Shown: positions 1-12,049, counted from the first letter of the stretch. The stretch: 64,000 nucleotides of DNA from Polytrichum commune (GCA_950295325.1 OX485808.1:38150527-38214526), one strand, 5' to 3'. Translations and numbers: made by a program. The notes: a model not told the origin generated them from the sequence alone.

Positions 1-2180
1 AGTGACTATAACTTATCCCTAATGGATACTCCAACACAAATTGTACCTCAACTTTAACTACATTATGGGAGCAAAAGTGACATAGTCTATTAACTCTAGA
101 GATAGGAATAAACAATCACCATCCAATTTCAATCAAGTGTATGATTCGAGGTGCGGTAAGTGGCAATGCCCTTGTGTTGTGGTGGTGTCAATGGTTGGTT
201 CACGTATGGTTCATATTCATGTTTGAGAAAATCTTCGAGGTGAAGGTAAACTAGTTTCTTCCCTGAGAGATAGAAAGAGTTTCATTCTTTAACAAGAAAA
301 GCCTCCCTGGTGTTCAAAGGTGCACCACAATGATCCCGTTTATTTCCAAATTTTTGAAGAAGTCAAAATGACAACAATCATTGGGGTGATGAAGCAAAAT
401 ATGGACGATATTACAAAAAATTATCCAAAATGAACATATTCATCCAAATTTTACGATACCAAGATGTTTATGAAGATTCCATCCATGGAAAACAACGAAA
501 ATTGTATTTCTATTTGTAATTTTCACAAATTGGATTAAAAAAGAAAAAGAAAAAGGTTAGTGCACTACATTCCATCCGGTAAGCTTAAAGCCCCAAAAAT
601 GTTGGGTAGGAGGGACAAGGTTGAATCATATAAAATAGGGAGAAACTCCACAAATATTTTTAATGGACAAGCTCGTCGTCTTTCCCGTGTAGTAAGGCCA
701 TTGTTGATTTTATTGCTCCGTATGTAATGGTTGCCTTTCAAGTGGAGTGTGAATAGGTTTAGAGATAGAATACGAGCCAACATTGTGTGTCAACAAAAGA
801 TCGAATAAATATAGTCTAATGTGTGGATATGGACTTGATCTTTTTTTTTTCTTTAGAGACACGATCACAACCTACAAGTTGAACGTTAGAATGGGGAAAG
901 CATATCTCAAGTTAAGACTTTGGATGCTTGTAAGATAATCCGACAATATGAGTTCACAAATGGAATTCCATTTGTGTCAAAGAAATAAGTTGTTTGCAAA
1001 GATAATTTACACGTTTCATGTTGATGTTGAAATGGAGCAAGTGTGGATGAAAAGTCTTTGTCTAGGACTACAAACTACTACTCGTCTTGCTCATTAGACG
1101 GTGAAAGAAACACATTATATCATGAAAATGCCCTCAAATGAAATGTGGTGGGAGAGGCTCTCACTGGCATATAAGCGAGATTGATGAAGACCTGGTCGAT
1201 AATTACAACATGAAAATTTGTATGTATGGGTGGGGTCCTTTGATAGAATTATATATAAAGATCTTTTGATAGAATATGCCTTTGCAAGATTTGCAAATCT
1301 ATTATAGTGGTAAACATGTTTCACATGATTTCTTGGTACTCGTGTCATCATTCTCAATTGTCATCATTCTCAATTGTCATCATTCTCAATTTTAATACAT
1401 CCAAGTTTGCACCTTTCTTTCTAGTGATGCACAATGATTGTCGAGGATTCGTATGTTGGTTATGGTTGAAAACAATTCATTAATCTATGATCAAGTGGTT
1501 GGATGAGGGTTCTTTTGAGGTCGTAGATTCTAGTATAAACATTGTGTCTTATGAAGAAAATTATCGGTTAACATCTACAAGGGAAATGAAGACCTCCTGT
1601 TGGAATAGCCTATACGCACAATTTGTAATGCTCTACCAACACATAAAGTTAATCAAACACTGTAAGGAGTACAAGTCATTGCGGCTGCTTCTTTGCCACT
1701 ATGAGGTAGATTTTACGCACCCAATTTTATTATAGTCATAGATTTCAATACTAACGTCTACCTCGTAGTTGCGAAGAACAAAGTGTCAACGACTTGTGAT
1801 CCTTGTGGTGACACAATCATGAAATCATGCCATTGATAGTGTTGTTATTCACAAGAGTTTGTGATGAGTATATTGGTTCATCTATGCCGGTATGTCAATT
1901 AGGGTGCCCCACTCCAATATATCAACATTCCACACTATTTTGAATACTTAATACCACACTAAGAAAAAAACAATAACATTTTTTTTTTCAAATTGTACTT
2001 GCTATATAGATGAATAAATAAAATTTACATTATTTTGCGATATGTCTTTCACCCATAGTAATTTGCATGGGTAAAGAAGGCAACCTATTCTTGAAGGCAA
2101 CCCAAGTGCACATATCATCGTAGCTTTCCTCAATCCCCAACTATTCCGATAAGCTTCTAAGACAGACATGTCTATTTCGG
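1..2180. other. AT-rich intergenic DNA
   Basis: I see no supportable gene here. Open frames are short, lack splice context and show no recognisable motif. The only local structure is a three-fold 16-bp repeat around 1345-1391 (units of GTCATCATTCTCAATT) and homopolymer T/A runs such as the one near 840. Confidence 0.6.
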
Positions 2181-2189
2181 TTACGTATC

Positions 2190-2470
2190 TTAATAGGACA
2201 CTTTATGCTCTAGCAGTATGTGGTTCACGTGTTGCTCCAAGAACGAACACAAAAAATACATGTTTAAAAGAGATTGGAATACATGCTCAGAATATACCAT
2301 TATAGACTCAATAGTCAACATAATTGGGAGGGACGTATATGACCATTTAATGAGCATCATAATTTTCACTTTGATAATGTATAAGATATTCATACCAACT
2401 CCAAAAATAATAAGAAAAATGGGTAAGGCCTCAATTTGGATTTGCTAGCCATCTCATACTAATCACGTGT
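2190..2470 (-). repeat. Dispersed repeat family A, copy 1
   Basis: This stretch reads, on the minus strand, like the segments at 11640-12010, 51110-51440 and 56190-56450. Shared landmarks include a 'gttgactattga' block, a 'ttaaatggtcatat' block and a 'tatgaaacacatgattagcatgagatgg' type block in the same order. No coding capacity is convincing. It is probably a fragment of an old transposon whose type cannot be told from this window. Confidence 0.6.
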
Positions 2471-2479
2471 TTCATTTAA

Positions 2480-3170
2480 GACACATCTACCTTAAGTTAG
2501 GGCAAGGAATGCAGCATTGATGAGTCAGTGATCATCCCAACCATGCAATCTGATTAATTCTCAATTTGAGGTTCTAATTAGAGCATCCCCACACGTTACC
2601 ATAACAAACACTTGAACCTCATGCTGTGAATTACACGTGGAATTTATCAAAGGAGTCACCTCGTGTTTTGGTGTTCACTACTTAAATTGGGGGCGCTCTC
2701 TCTCCCCTTACAATTCTTCCACCCCTTGAAATGTGCAACTTATAGAGGGGAGAGTTTCTACTTCTTTCTAAAAGGAGATCAATTATCATTGTTTTGCAAA
2801 CTTTGACCAAAATAGAATCTTTAGTGTCAACTTAAAAAAATAAAAAATGTAGAGCCAACTTGTGCATTATGGGAATCACGCTTGCCAAAGGGGCCCACAT
2901 CTAGAAGTGTTCATGTATAATAAGTGTGAGGCATATGAATATATGTATATATATATATAAGTTAGAGGGGTTTCTCTTGCTTCTTTTATTACTTGATCCT
3001 ACACGTTAGTGCGTTGTGTAGGACATGTGGCCATGTTGGGACATGTGTCATCTTAACCCATTGCACATGTGGTCCCCCTGGTGGTCATGACTCTTAGGCC
3101 CATTGCGCCCTTGCATATATGAATTGATTGTGGTCACATTAAAATTGAGGCATCCATATAGTCATCCATA
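2480..3170. other. Intergenic, no gene seen
   Basis: Nothing codes here that I can support. A short TA-rich microsatellite lies at about 2938-2960. The segment ends at the TA target site of the pogo-type element. Confidence 0.5.
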
Positions 3171-3951
3171 TACAGTCTAACCTTGATAATGTCACACCAT
3201 CCGTTTCACCAAAAAGAGTGATATAAACAAGGTGTGACATATTTGATAATGTCACATTTTGAAGATTTGTGCATAATGTGATATTATCAAAAAAATAGGT
3301 AGAAAATCAAAATAAAATTACAATGTAAAAAAGAAAATAACAAATACGAGACTTCAATGTTTTTGAATGTAAAATCTAATTCAAAATTGTGAATAACAAC
3401 AAGAGCACATCATAATGTGTCATTGAGATCAAGTAAAGACCTCTCACTAGAGACAAAGAAGCTTCTAATGTCACATTGTTTTGTTGATGTTAAATGTGCA
3501 CCACCAATTCTAATGAGTTTGTCATGGATTTTTTCCATTCCTAACAACTCCAGCGTGTTGAAAATCTGAGAACCTTGGCTAGCCATAAAATTCAAAACAT
3601 CTTTAGCATATTTTTGTGCATCGCTTAGCTTCACTACTTTAGACTCATCATCACTACTATCAACAATCAATGGGTCTACTTCCATGGAATCAAGAATAGC
3701 ATTGTATCACAGGTGCGGCGCATGACCCTTTCGGCTACTACAATCTATCCATCCAACCATCACATACAATCCATCCATACTTGGTATTATCACATTTACA
3801 CTACGGATTTTGGAAAAAAATAGTGACATTACCAAGGGTGATAGGGATAACAACGAGGGAGTTTTACACTATGAAAATCGGTTTCAAACTTTTAGGTGAC
3901 AATATCAAGGTGTTCTATTAACAAGGGTGACATTATCAAGGTTAGACTGTA
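3171..3951 (-). mobile_element. Pogo/Tigger-type DNA transposon, internally deleted copy 1
   Basis: The element has terminal inverted repeats beginning CAGTCTAACCTTGATAATGT, bounded on both sides by TA, the target site used by Tc1/mariner and pogo elements. It is 781 bp including the TA duplications. It matches the element at 6138-7291 nearly base for base at both ends but lacks about 370 bp internally. The deletion join lies at a short 'caagaa' stretch that occurs at both edges of the segment retained in copy 2. Only the C-terminal end of a transposase remains, so it cannot encode its own mobility. Confidence 0.85.
3410..3685 (-). pseudogene. Pogo-type transposase C-terminal remnant
   Basis: A 91-residue open frame on the minus strand is the C-terminal tail of a pogo-like transposase; the catalytic DDE core is absent. 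The tail contains QCDIRSFF, which fits the PCNA-interacting (PIP-box) consensus Q-x-x-I/L-x-x-F-F. A PIP box is known in Drosophila pogo transposase. An acidic serine stretch (VDSSDDESK) precedes it. The identity comes from its position inside the element and from the longer remnant in copy 2. Confidence 0.7.
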
Positions 3952-4469
3952 GTCATCCATATAGTCAACCAAGTCCACTTAACCGTTCATTAGGGTCATG
4001 TGATTCTGACATAGATGAGATCTATATTTTATAAGTTGACAAAGTTAAAAGTTTGTGTGATGGCGGCTTGTGATTGATTACCCTCACAAGAGTATTGATA
4101 GTTGTCATAGCCAAGGAGAAGCATTGAGATGAGCGGTTATGGGTTAACCTATAGATCGACTATGTGTAACCCTAAAATTTACGCTTCGAAATCTGTAGCA
4201 ATTTCCATGTTCATGATTTTTAAAATTGCATTCTCCTCAGAATTTGTGTCTCTTTGCATGGAAAACGATTCCTTGTTATTAATCGTGTAAACAAATGCAA
4301 ACTCTCTTATTTTATTGGTTAAGATGCCTCAACCTTACCTTAACGTGGCCCCCACCTTTTTGGGAGTGGTTGGAAACGGAGGGGTGATGGCCTCACCACC
4401 ATGTCCATGCACATGTTCCTTTGTGTATATGATTAGATTTTGACCATGGGACCTAAAACATGAAGTGCT
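3952..4469. other. Intergenic, no gene seen
   Basis: This is AT-rich sequence without a supportable reading frame. Just outside the transposon, the flank repeats the phrase 'agtcatccatata' that also precedes the element, so the insertion sits in or beside a small direct repeat. Confidence 0.5.
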
Positions 4470-5210
4470 CGTACATAGTGAACGTTGTGAGACACATAGA
4501 GTGGTCTCTCTAGCTCCTCGTACTTGGTGTAACACCCCTTGATGTTAATCCTTGTTGTGCAACATGTGGTCCCCTTGGGGCCCCAAGATGGAAGAAAATG
4601 CAACTGAAGCCACATGAAAACATGTAGCTTAGAGGATGCAATGTCACAAACTTGGTGCTTTCTCCTACACTTTCATAGAGTTTGTGAAGTGGTTGAAATA
4701 GACCAATGGTTAGAAAACCTTACATTGTTTGGTCCCGACCAAGATACTTGTACATTACAAGGAATTAGGTTTGACCACGCGGGGCCCCACAACTTGTAGC
4801 ATTCATATATAGTGAAAGTTGTGAGACACATAGAGGGGCTCCTCTAGCTCCACTTTACTTGATGTAACACCCCTTGATGTTAGTGCTTGATGTCCAACGT
4901 GTGGTCCCTTCACCCTTCTCCCCCCCGGCCCAAGGACCCTTAGATGGGAAAAAATGAAGCTAAAACTACTTAAAAACATGCAATTTCACAAACTCAATGC
5001 TTTCTCCTACAACTTTATAGGGTTTCTGAAGTGGTTGCATTAATCCAACAATTGGAATAGTTCAATCCCAAGAAAGTTACTTTTGTATTGTAAAAAATTA
5101 GGTTTGACAAACAACCCACACCTTGAAGTGCTCATGTAGAGTGAACGATGTGGAACACATACTAAAGGGGCTCTACTTTACTTGATATTCAACACCCCTT
5201 GACATTACAT
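4470..5210. repeat. Diverged local tandem repeat (~330-bp unit)
   Basis: Three successive segments share a block containing 'gtaacaccccttgatgtta' (near 4530 and 4863, and a weaker form near 5190). Each copy has the same neighbours: a 'gtgagacacatagag' phrase before it, and 'caacatgtggtcccctt', 'aaaacatg' and 'cttggtgctttctcctac' phrases after it. Spacing of the first two is about 330 bp. The copies are heavily diverged and show no conserved reading frame. Confidence 0.7.
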
Positions 5211-5212
5211 TA

Positions 5213-5422
5213 TTTTGTCTAGTTGGTGCAGGCCACACTAATTCCCAATTACCCACACCATTACTTTCCCTCTACATTACGAAGTGGCCGGCCCGTTGTA
5301 ATTTCCAATGTGAAAAATTAGTGTGGATTTTTCTTTCGTTTGCACATTTGGATGAAAGTTCAAGACGACGCAAGTACTATAAAACTTATGTCGGCCACAC
5401 TAAATTCCCACCCACACTAATC
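5213..5422 (-). mobile_element. MITE family 1 (TTTTGTCTA...GTGTGG), copy 1
   Basis: The left end reads TTTTGTCTAGTTGGTGCAGG followed by 'ccacactaattcccaattaccc'; the right end carries 'cactaaattcccacccacactaatc'. The reverse complement of the left end matches the right end of the element at 58330-58594, so the two copies lie in opposite orientation. There is no coding capacity, as expected for a miniature inverted-repeat element. The right terminus is degenerate. Confidence 0.65.
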
Positions 5423-5624
5423 AAAAAAAGAAAAGAAAAAAGAAAAAAGTAACGTCCGGAGCGAGGTACCGGCATGAATGTGAGCCCGTTGGCCCGATGT
5501 TGATCACGGTTATCTGTGATGCAACATAAGGTGTTATGCCTCCTAGGAGGTGGGCTCTGGTGTAGTAAGTACCTTTCCAATTTATGGGGGGAGGGGGAGA
5601 CAATGATCGGAGAGAACCGGCAGT

Positions 5625-5830
5625 TAGTTACAAATGAACCGGTTGAGTTTGAGAAATAACCGGTTGAAATTCAAGACTGCAAGAAAAATACCCATCAATT
5701 TAGAGGAATCTATAGATTATACCCCCAAATTTAATGAAGGAAAACCGGAGGATGTCAACATGTCACCGATTGGACTTGCAAACACTAAGATCTCAACCGA
5801 TTATGCCCAAAAATCTCCCCGATCACCGCC
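5625..5830 (+). repeat. Dispersed repeat family C, copy 1
   Basis: The sequence contains, in order, 'aaccggttgaaattcaagac', 'caatttagaggaatctatag', 'gaaaaccggaggatgtcaac' and 'ccgattatgcc'. The same ordered phrases occur at 55010-55630 and at 58610-59640. In the last of these, one segment has been amplified into the minisatellite. Open frames across it are not conserved between copies, so I do not call a gene. Confidence 0.65.
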
Positions 5831-6137
5831 GGGGAGGGGGGGTGTTTGTTCGTATCCAAGTTTCCTTTTGTTTAGGACTAATGTAATCAGACACACAACA
5901 GTGCAGTGCTTGGTGTGGTGCAATGTGTGGTGTTTCCCGGAAAGCATGGGAGTGGGGGTGATGCTGCAATTGCGACTGCAGTTTCAGAAACTCGGCGCTT
6001 CTTCCCACGTCAGATGCATAGGAAGCTGAGGAGTGGCTTGCCTCTGCTTCAACTATGTTTAACTAATAATAAGTCAACTAACTGAACCGAATCATGAGTA
6101 ACCACCAGGAAACAATTAACTATTAACTTAACTTAAT
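5831..6137. other. Intergenic, no gene seen
   Basis: A G-run near 5830 is followed by GT-rich sequence. I see no motif, splice context or similarity to other parts of the window. Confidence 0.4.
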
Positions 6138-7291
6138 TACAGTCTAACCTTGATAATGTCACACCATCCGTTTCACCAAAAAGAGTGATATAAACAAGGT
6201 GTGACATATTTGATAATGTCACATTTTGAAGATTTGTGCATAATGTGATATTATCAAAAAAATAGGTAGAAAATCAAAATAAAATTACAATGTAAAAAAA
6301 AATAAAAAATACGAGACTTCAATGTTTTTGAATGTAAAATCTAATTCAAAATTGTGAATAACAACAAGAGCACATCATAATGTGTCATTGAGATCAGGTA
6401 AAGACCTCTCACTAGAGACAAAGAAGCTTCTAATGTCACATTGTTTTGTTGATGTTAAATGTGCAACACCAATTCTAATGAGTTTGTCATGGATTTTTTC
6501 CATTCCTAACAACTCCAGCGTGTTGAAAATCTGATAACCTTGGTTAGCCATAAAATTCAAAACATCTTTAGCATATTTTTGTGCATCGCTTAGCTTCACT
6601 ACTTTAGACTTATCATCACTGCTATCAACAATCAATGGGTCTACTTTCATGGAATCAAGAACATGCTTGCACTAATTGCGCAAGCTCCTCAGTAGAATAT
6701 TCCACCTCAAAATCATCTTCACCTTCCATGTTTATGTACTCCAAAGTACAAAGCTTTTCTACAGGCTTGCCTTCGACATTCAAACCCAAATTCAATGCGG
6801 CGATGAGATTGCCCAATTCCAAAGTTGCTTCCTCCATTTTGGATTTCCTACGTTCATCAAAATTGTTGATATCTGCATTCCACTCTGTAGGCAATATGGC
6901 GGACTTTCTCCAACAATTTCTAATGGTTTGATCATCTAATTCATGCCATGCCGCCACACACCATAGCATAGCTTGAAATAGATCAACATTCAGTTTCCCC
7001 AAATCGGGTTGGTGCACGATCAAGTTCCAAGAATAGCATTGCATTTATCATGGGGCGGCGCATGACCCTTTCGGCTACTACAATCTGTCCATCCAACCAT
7101 CACATACAATCCATCCATACTTGGTATTATCACATTTACACTACGGATTTTGGAAAAAAATAGTGACATTACCAAGGGTGATAGGGATAATAACGAGGGA
7201 GTTTTACACTATGAAAATCGGTTTCAAACTTTTAGGTGACAATATCAAGGTGTTCTATGAACAAGGGTGACATTATCAAGGTTAGACTGTA
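6138..7291 (-). mobile_element. Pogo/Tigger-type DNA transposon, copy 2 (longer)
   Basis: Ends identical in type to the element at 3171-3951 (CAGTCTAACCTTGATAATGT and its inverse) are flanked by TA on both sides. At 1,154 bp it is still far shorter than an autonomous pogo element (about 2 kb or more) and keeps only the 3' part of the transposase. The DNA-binding domain and most of the catalytic core are missing, so any movement would need a transposase from elsewhere. Confidence 0.88.
6375..7044 (-). pseudogene. Pogo-type (DDE_1) transposase 3' remnant
   Basis: Two minus-strand frames, 7044-6655 and 6650-6375, make up the end of a pogo/Tigger transposase. The upstream part has a segment typical of the DDE_1 family near its C-terminal end: A-x-W-H-E-L followed by TIRNCWRKSAILPT (compare the 'TIxNCWxKxGI' pattern common in Tigger-like proteins). 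The downstream part carries the PIP-box-like QCDIRSFF, as in copy 1. The two parts are in different frames, so at least one frameshift breaks the gene near 6650. Nothing of the catalytic triad is left that I can see. Confidence 0.8.
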
Positions 7292-7429
7292 GTTGGGCCC
7301 GACCACATGCAGCAGCGTGAGTGGCGTCGGCCTTTTGGAGCTCGACTGCTTCGTCATTCGAGCCCCACACACACACACACACTAGCGTCCAAACCCAATA
7401 ATAAGACAGAGGGGCGCGGAGAGCACTGG

Positions 7430-8365
7430 AGTTATGTAGTCACCAGTATTCGAACTTTATGCTTTCCTTTGGGTCTGTCTCATTAGTCACGCCTGTGGTA
7501 CGAAGAACGGCAGCGGATTCGGTAATAAGGTAATCAAGTTCAAGTGTCAAGAAGACACGCAGGGCTCCTTCACACACGAGACTGAGGGCCACTTCACACA
7601 CAAGGCTGAAGGCCCCTGACCATGGCAATGTAAGAGCTCTCATTGGTCGAAAAGGTGGAGACCGTCCAAGTTCACTTCACACTAGGAGGTGAAGGCCTAA
7701 AGGTCCAAAGAAAAGTTCGTGGATGAAAAGTCTACATGGAGTCCTACATGGCATGTTGTGGATAAGGGTGCATGGTCTACCGGAATTTGCGTCTCCAAGA
7801 GGTGGGCCTGATGAAAATTCCGGGAGACCATGACTTTTTTTTATATCTTTTTTTTTTAGCATGGTAGATTCTAGGACACACAAACACCACCTGGTAATTC
7901 TCTTAAATTGATAAAGTTTGAGACATACTATATTGAACCAAATCCTCCCCTCTTTTTCCGCCAACAAACTATGCAATGGTCCCGCAACATGGTCCATTCT
8001 CACTTCACACTATGCTTGAGGGCCGGTGACTACATAAAACGGCCTTTGGATGAGAGTCAAGGGTCCTCACCATTACAAGGTCATGGCTCTTGGCTCATGT
8101 GTGAAGTGGCCCTGAGAGCCTGTGACCATCTCTCACTTCAAGCACTCTCAGTGGTGGCGAAGGCGGAGTTGGTCCAAGTTCGCTTCACACGACGCTTGAG
8201 GGACCAACGGAGTATATATTAAGTGAATGCAAGATGGATGTCAAGTCTACGTGGATTCCTACATGGCATCGAATGGGATCACGTTTCATGGTCACTTGGA
8301 TTATTGTCAAAAACCACCTCTTGGAGGTAGGCCTACCACAAAACCACCGGGAGACCATGACACTC
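7430..8365. repeat. Diverged local duplication (~540-bp spacing)
   Basis: The segment around 7690-7830 and that around 8222-8365 share ordered phrases: 'agtctac-tggattcctacatggcat', a 'ccaccaagaggtgggcct' type block and a closing 'gggagaccatgac'. Phrases such as 'ctcatgtgtgaagtggccctgag' also recur around them. No reading frame is shared between copies, so the several open frames here are probably chance. Confidence 0.6.
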
Positions 8366-8761
8366 CGAACGCTCACAACCGTTGATTTCTTCTATTTTAT
8401 CATGTGGGAGGACCCCGCATGAATACAAACTCATTGAAATAGCATTCGGTTGAAGGCCCGGTCACATATGGCTTCACACTACACTTGAGGATCCGTGACC
8501 ACACTACCTGATTTTACAGGTGTCTTGAGACAGCCTTTGAACACTTTCTTTTGGGCTCTCACAATTTCATGGGCACGGCTCTTGGCTCGTGTGTCAAGAG
8601 GCCCTCAATTGATGAGTTTCCGTTGTAGCTTCCCCAACTGCCCTGCCCTGCCTGCCTCCTCACACTCTTGGTCACTGTGACAAGCGAGAGATCAAAGATC
8701 CGCTCTATATCCTGCCCAGCTCAGATAATGCATCAGCGGTGCAGGTGACTCGTCCCCTAAG

Positions 8762-8801
8762 ATATATATATATATATATATATATAGCTGGCTGGCTGGC
8801 T
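8762..8801. repeat. Microsatellite (TA)n then (GGCT)n
   Basis: An uninterrupted AT dinucleotide run of about 25 bp is followed directly by three or four GCTG units. It has no gene context. Confidence 0.9.
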
Positions 8802-8929
8802 CCCAGCACTGTTGGAGGTTGGAGCCCCATAGTTTTATTATACTCGTAAAGTGTTGACCAGTGACAAAAGGCGTATCTCCAACAGTTTGTCAACCTGGCA
8901 GGAGCCTAATTTGGGGGCGCTAATAAGCT

Positions 8930-10210
8930 ATTGCACGAGGCTGGCTACGTAGTATGACGATTTCCTCTGTTTGGAAACCATCACACAAGCTTCACAGTAA
9001 TTATTATGGCTGAAGGTCGTCGGGAGGCCGTCGTCGGTTTTCCATCAATCGGATTGCAAGAGACCAAGGATTCGGTCGCTCGATTCTTCACACTAAGTTA
9101 GAGGTCAAAGTTTTAAAGGCGGTCGCTCTCCAAAACGTTTACATGGTAGTACTTTTTGACGAAGGTGATGGATGGGCTCTTGAAGGAAGTTTGGGTCAGA
9201 TAGGAATAGAAACCCAGATTGTGGTTGTGAGGCCGTCGATGTATATATATTTTTTCCCTTCATAAAGAAATAAAAAGCTGACAAGATCTTGGCTGTTGAG
9301 GGGTTGTTTTGGGCATGGAATAAAGTGGGATGCTCCTTCTTCTTTAGGTACGGGTTTGGACTTTGGGATTGACCTTTGGAGGCTTCACGTGATGGCCGTC
9401 CGAACCGAGAGGTTGTGGGAGTTCATGGCCAAAGGTTTGGACTTTGGACTTGGCTTTTGGAGGCTTCACACTATGCCCGACCAAAGGCTCCAATTTGTAT
9501 ATTTTATTGGCTATTTTCAACCCATTTCTTTGGACTCTCAACAAAGTTTGGCCATTCAATCCCATGGCCTCTCGACTTGGGACGGCCATAATGTGAAGCG
9601 GCCCTCATAATGGCCATTTACATGACTGAAGTATGTCTTTACATAAATAGAAGAAAAGTGAAGCATCATGCTACTATTGATGGAGTAAGGTGACATACAT
9701 TTATCATGGATTATGACCGATTCCGATTTTTTTTTATAATTTATTTGTTTTGTTTTGTTTTCTTGTTTTTTTGGGTGTGGGTATTATTAAGGTCACAAGG
9801 AAGTGTCTTATTGCTTATTGTTTGATGTGAAGTGTTGACCAAACAAATTGAAGTTCCAAAACTTTGTGAACTTGGTAAGAACATCAATTGGGGCACCTAT
9901 TGCATGCGGCTTATAATATCATAAGCGATGCCCTCTGTTTGAAAAATGTCACACAAACTTCACAACAATGCATGATAAATGCTTCGAGTTTGTCTTTACA
10001 TTTTAAATAGGAGATATGTGAAGCTTCATCCTGCAATCGTTGTAGTAAGGTGAAGTGCACTTAACATGGATTGTGATTGTTCCTGAACACTTTACTCTTT
10101 TCTTTCTTTTTTCTTTTTTCTTTTTTCTGGTTGTTGTTTTGTTTTTGTGGGCATCGTAGAGGTCACACGAAACTGTCTTTTATTGTGTATTGCTTCGATT
10201 GCTTGTAACA
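8930..10210. repeat. Diverged segmental duplication, intergenic
   Basis: Blocks near 9630-9850 recur near 9988-10200 in the same order: 'gtctttaca...aaatag', 'gtgaagc-tcatc', 'gtagtaaggtgaa', 'aacatggattgtga', a T-rich tract, and 'gaggtcaca-gaaa-tgtctt'. A third, weaker match to the head of the unit ('cctctgtttggaaaccatcacacaagcttcaca') lies at 8962-8996. Several open frames of 60-100 codons occur but carry no family motif and are not conserved between copies. Confidence 0.6.
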
Positions 10211-10912
10211 AATTTGACGTTATACATGACGACAATAAAACAAATGAAGAAAACTCTACTTATAGAAATTCTCCAGTGCCATGAATCCCTGACTCTCTGG
10301 TTTATTTTTACTCATGTCAGGATGTAGAAGTTTCCCACACGAGATTCCATGCTCAAGTCTGTGAACCACTTATTATACCTGTCACTCGCCTTCGCTGTGA
10401 ACTTTGAAGGACTTTCCCTTTTTTTAAAGCTGCCAAAAGAAAAAGGCCTTGCGTACGTACGTGACCACCAATTCAATATTTGACAGGCACTTGAACCTTG
10501 CAAAATAGAATGCAGACTGAAATGCAGGTATATATGTATGCTTGTTGGGTTAACTTTAGAATGGACACTTGCTTATAAAAACAATACAGTACTGTGTGGG
10601 AGTGTCTCAGTATTGGGACCAAAACCAATAAACCTCATTGGACACGTGAGTTGACTATGGCCATCATTTGGGTGATAGAATGACTTCACTTTGACGGATT
10701 CAAGTCTCTCCCACCAAAAACGAATTTATCATCCAAGACCTAAAAGATGTTATCCTATTTGAAACCCGGCCTTCCGTACATACATCACACATCATTGTAC
10801 ATTGGGATACATATAACAGTAACAGTAATAGAGAGGCAGCGGCAGTGACTCGGTCAATTTTTGGGCTTACTATGTCAAGACCCTAGAGTTACCGAGTCCA
10901 ACCAGTTGCATG
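10211..10912. other. Intergenic, no gene seen
   Basis: I find no convincing coding sequence or RNA gene here. The segment ends at the left terminus of a MITE. Confidence 0.4.
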
Positions 10913-11134
10913 TACACTATATTGTGTAATTAGTGTGGGTTGCCATCTGGAGTTACGCATTGCTATAACATGCTACTGAGAGTATCAATTTTCACCCAAA
11001 TAACATAAGTAGTTAGTATGCACACTAGAGAATATGATATAACTTAGTTGGTAAAAAAAATATAATGTCATTGAAAAGTTATAGCATCACATAACTCCGA
11101 ATGGTAACTCACACTAATTAGACAAAATAGTGTA
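10913..11134. mobile_element. MITE family 2, copy 1 (222 bp)
   Basis: The left end TACACTATATTGTGTAATTA followed by 'gtgtgggttgcc' is the inverse of the right end 'ggtaactcacactaattaga' plus 'caaaatagtgta'. Further inward, 'gagttacgcattgctataac' pairs with 'gttatagcatcacataactc', so the terminal inverted repeat is over 50 bp. A lone matching right end lies at about 39830-39895. Confidence 0.8.
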
Positions 11135-11260
11135 GCGTTCTTTCGGTTCTTCTTTAATATTTTGCAATGTATTCCACAGATCTCTCTAAAATGATCTATA
11201 ATTTTCATGAAGTTTTGAACTTTAACCGGCTAATTTTCAATTCAACCGGTTCATCTGTGA

Positions 11261-11482
11261 CTACACCAAATATGATATTTAGTGTGACTTACTATGTGGA
11301 TTTATACGGTGCTATATCTTGTTACTATAGAAGTTATAATTTACCAAGTATAGTTGTCAATGTTTTATAATGTCCAAACTACCAATGTAACGTTTATTGG
11401 TAAAATATGAGATGTACAGAAAATAGATATAGCGTTGTGTAATTCCAAATAGTAAGTCACACTAAATATCATATTTAGTGTA
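11261..11482. mobile_element. MITE family 2, copy 2 (222 bp)
   Basis: This copy has the same length as the element at 10913-11134 and similar inner repeats. The left end 'ctacaccaaatatgatattt' is inverse to the right end 'aaatatcatatttagtgtag', and 'agtgtgacttactat' pairs with 'atagtaagtcacact'. The two elements lie only 126 bp apart, so one probably inserted close to the other. Confidence 0.8.
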
Positions 11483-11639
11483 GTGGTCCGGTTCGCCCCG
11501 TTCTTTGGCAGCAGCTCCTGCAACTTTAAAGTATAAAAAAAATCAGTGGGTGGCGGTAATTTGTTTGTGTTCTGTTGTAGCTTCTGCACTTTGGACCACA
11601 TAAGGTAGACATGTCTTATTTGGATACTATTCTCTCTAC

Positions 11640-12010
11640 ACTCACTTCTTGTAACATATAAAACGAGATTTTAGTACAAGATGATTAGCATATCCAAATC
11701 ATACCTATGGCTATCCAAGTAATTTTCAGAGCTCATATGAATATCTCATTCATTATCAATGTGACTCAAGATTTTTGTGCTTTGTTAAATGGTCATATAG
11801 TCCGCCTCCCTCCCCGCCCCCATTTATGTTGACTATTGAGTTTAGAATGGTGAGCATATTTTGAGCACGTAGTCTAATATCTTTTAAACATAGATATGTT
11901 TCATGTCTGTTCTTATATCCACATCTAACCATATATCTATACCACTCAAAATTAGGTGTCCATGATGTTATTTCTATGTTGGATTTAGCCATGAACACTA
12001 TATTAAACAT
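11640..12010 (+). repeat. Dispersed repeat family A, copy 2
   Basis: In order it shows 'gattagcatatccaaat', 'agagctcatatgaatatctc', 'attcattatcaatgtga', 'ttaaatggtcatatag' and 'tatgttgactattgagtttagaatgg', all of which recur at 51110-51440. It reads inverted at 2190-2470. No gene is supported. Confidence 0.65.
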
Positions 12011-12049
12011 TTCGGGACTTCTGAGTGTCCCAAAATGAGAAAAACATGT

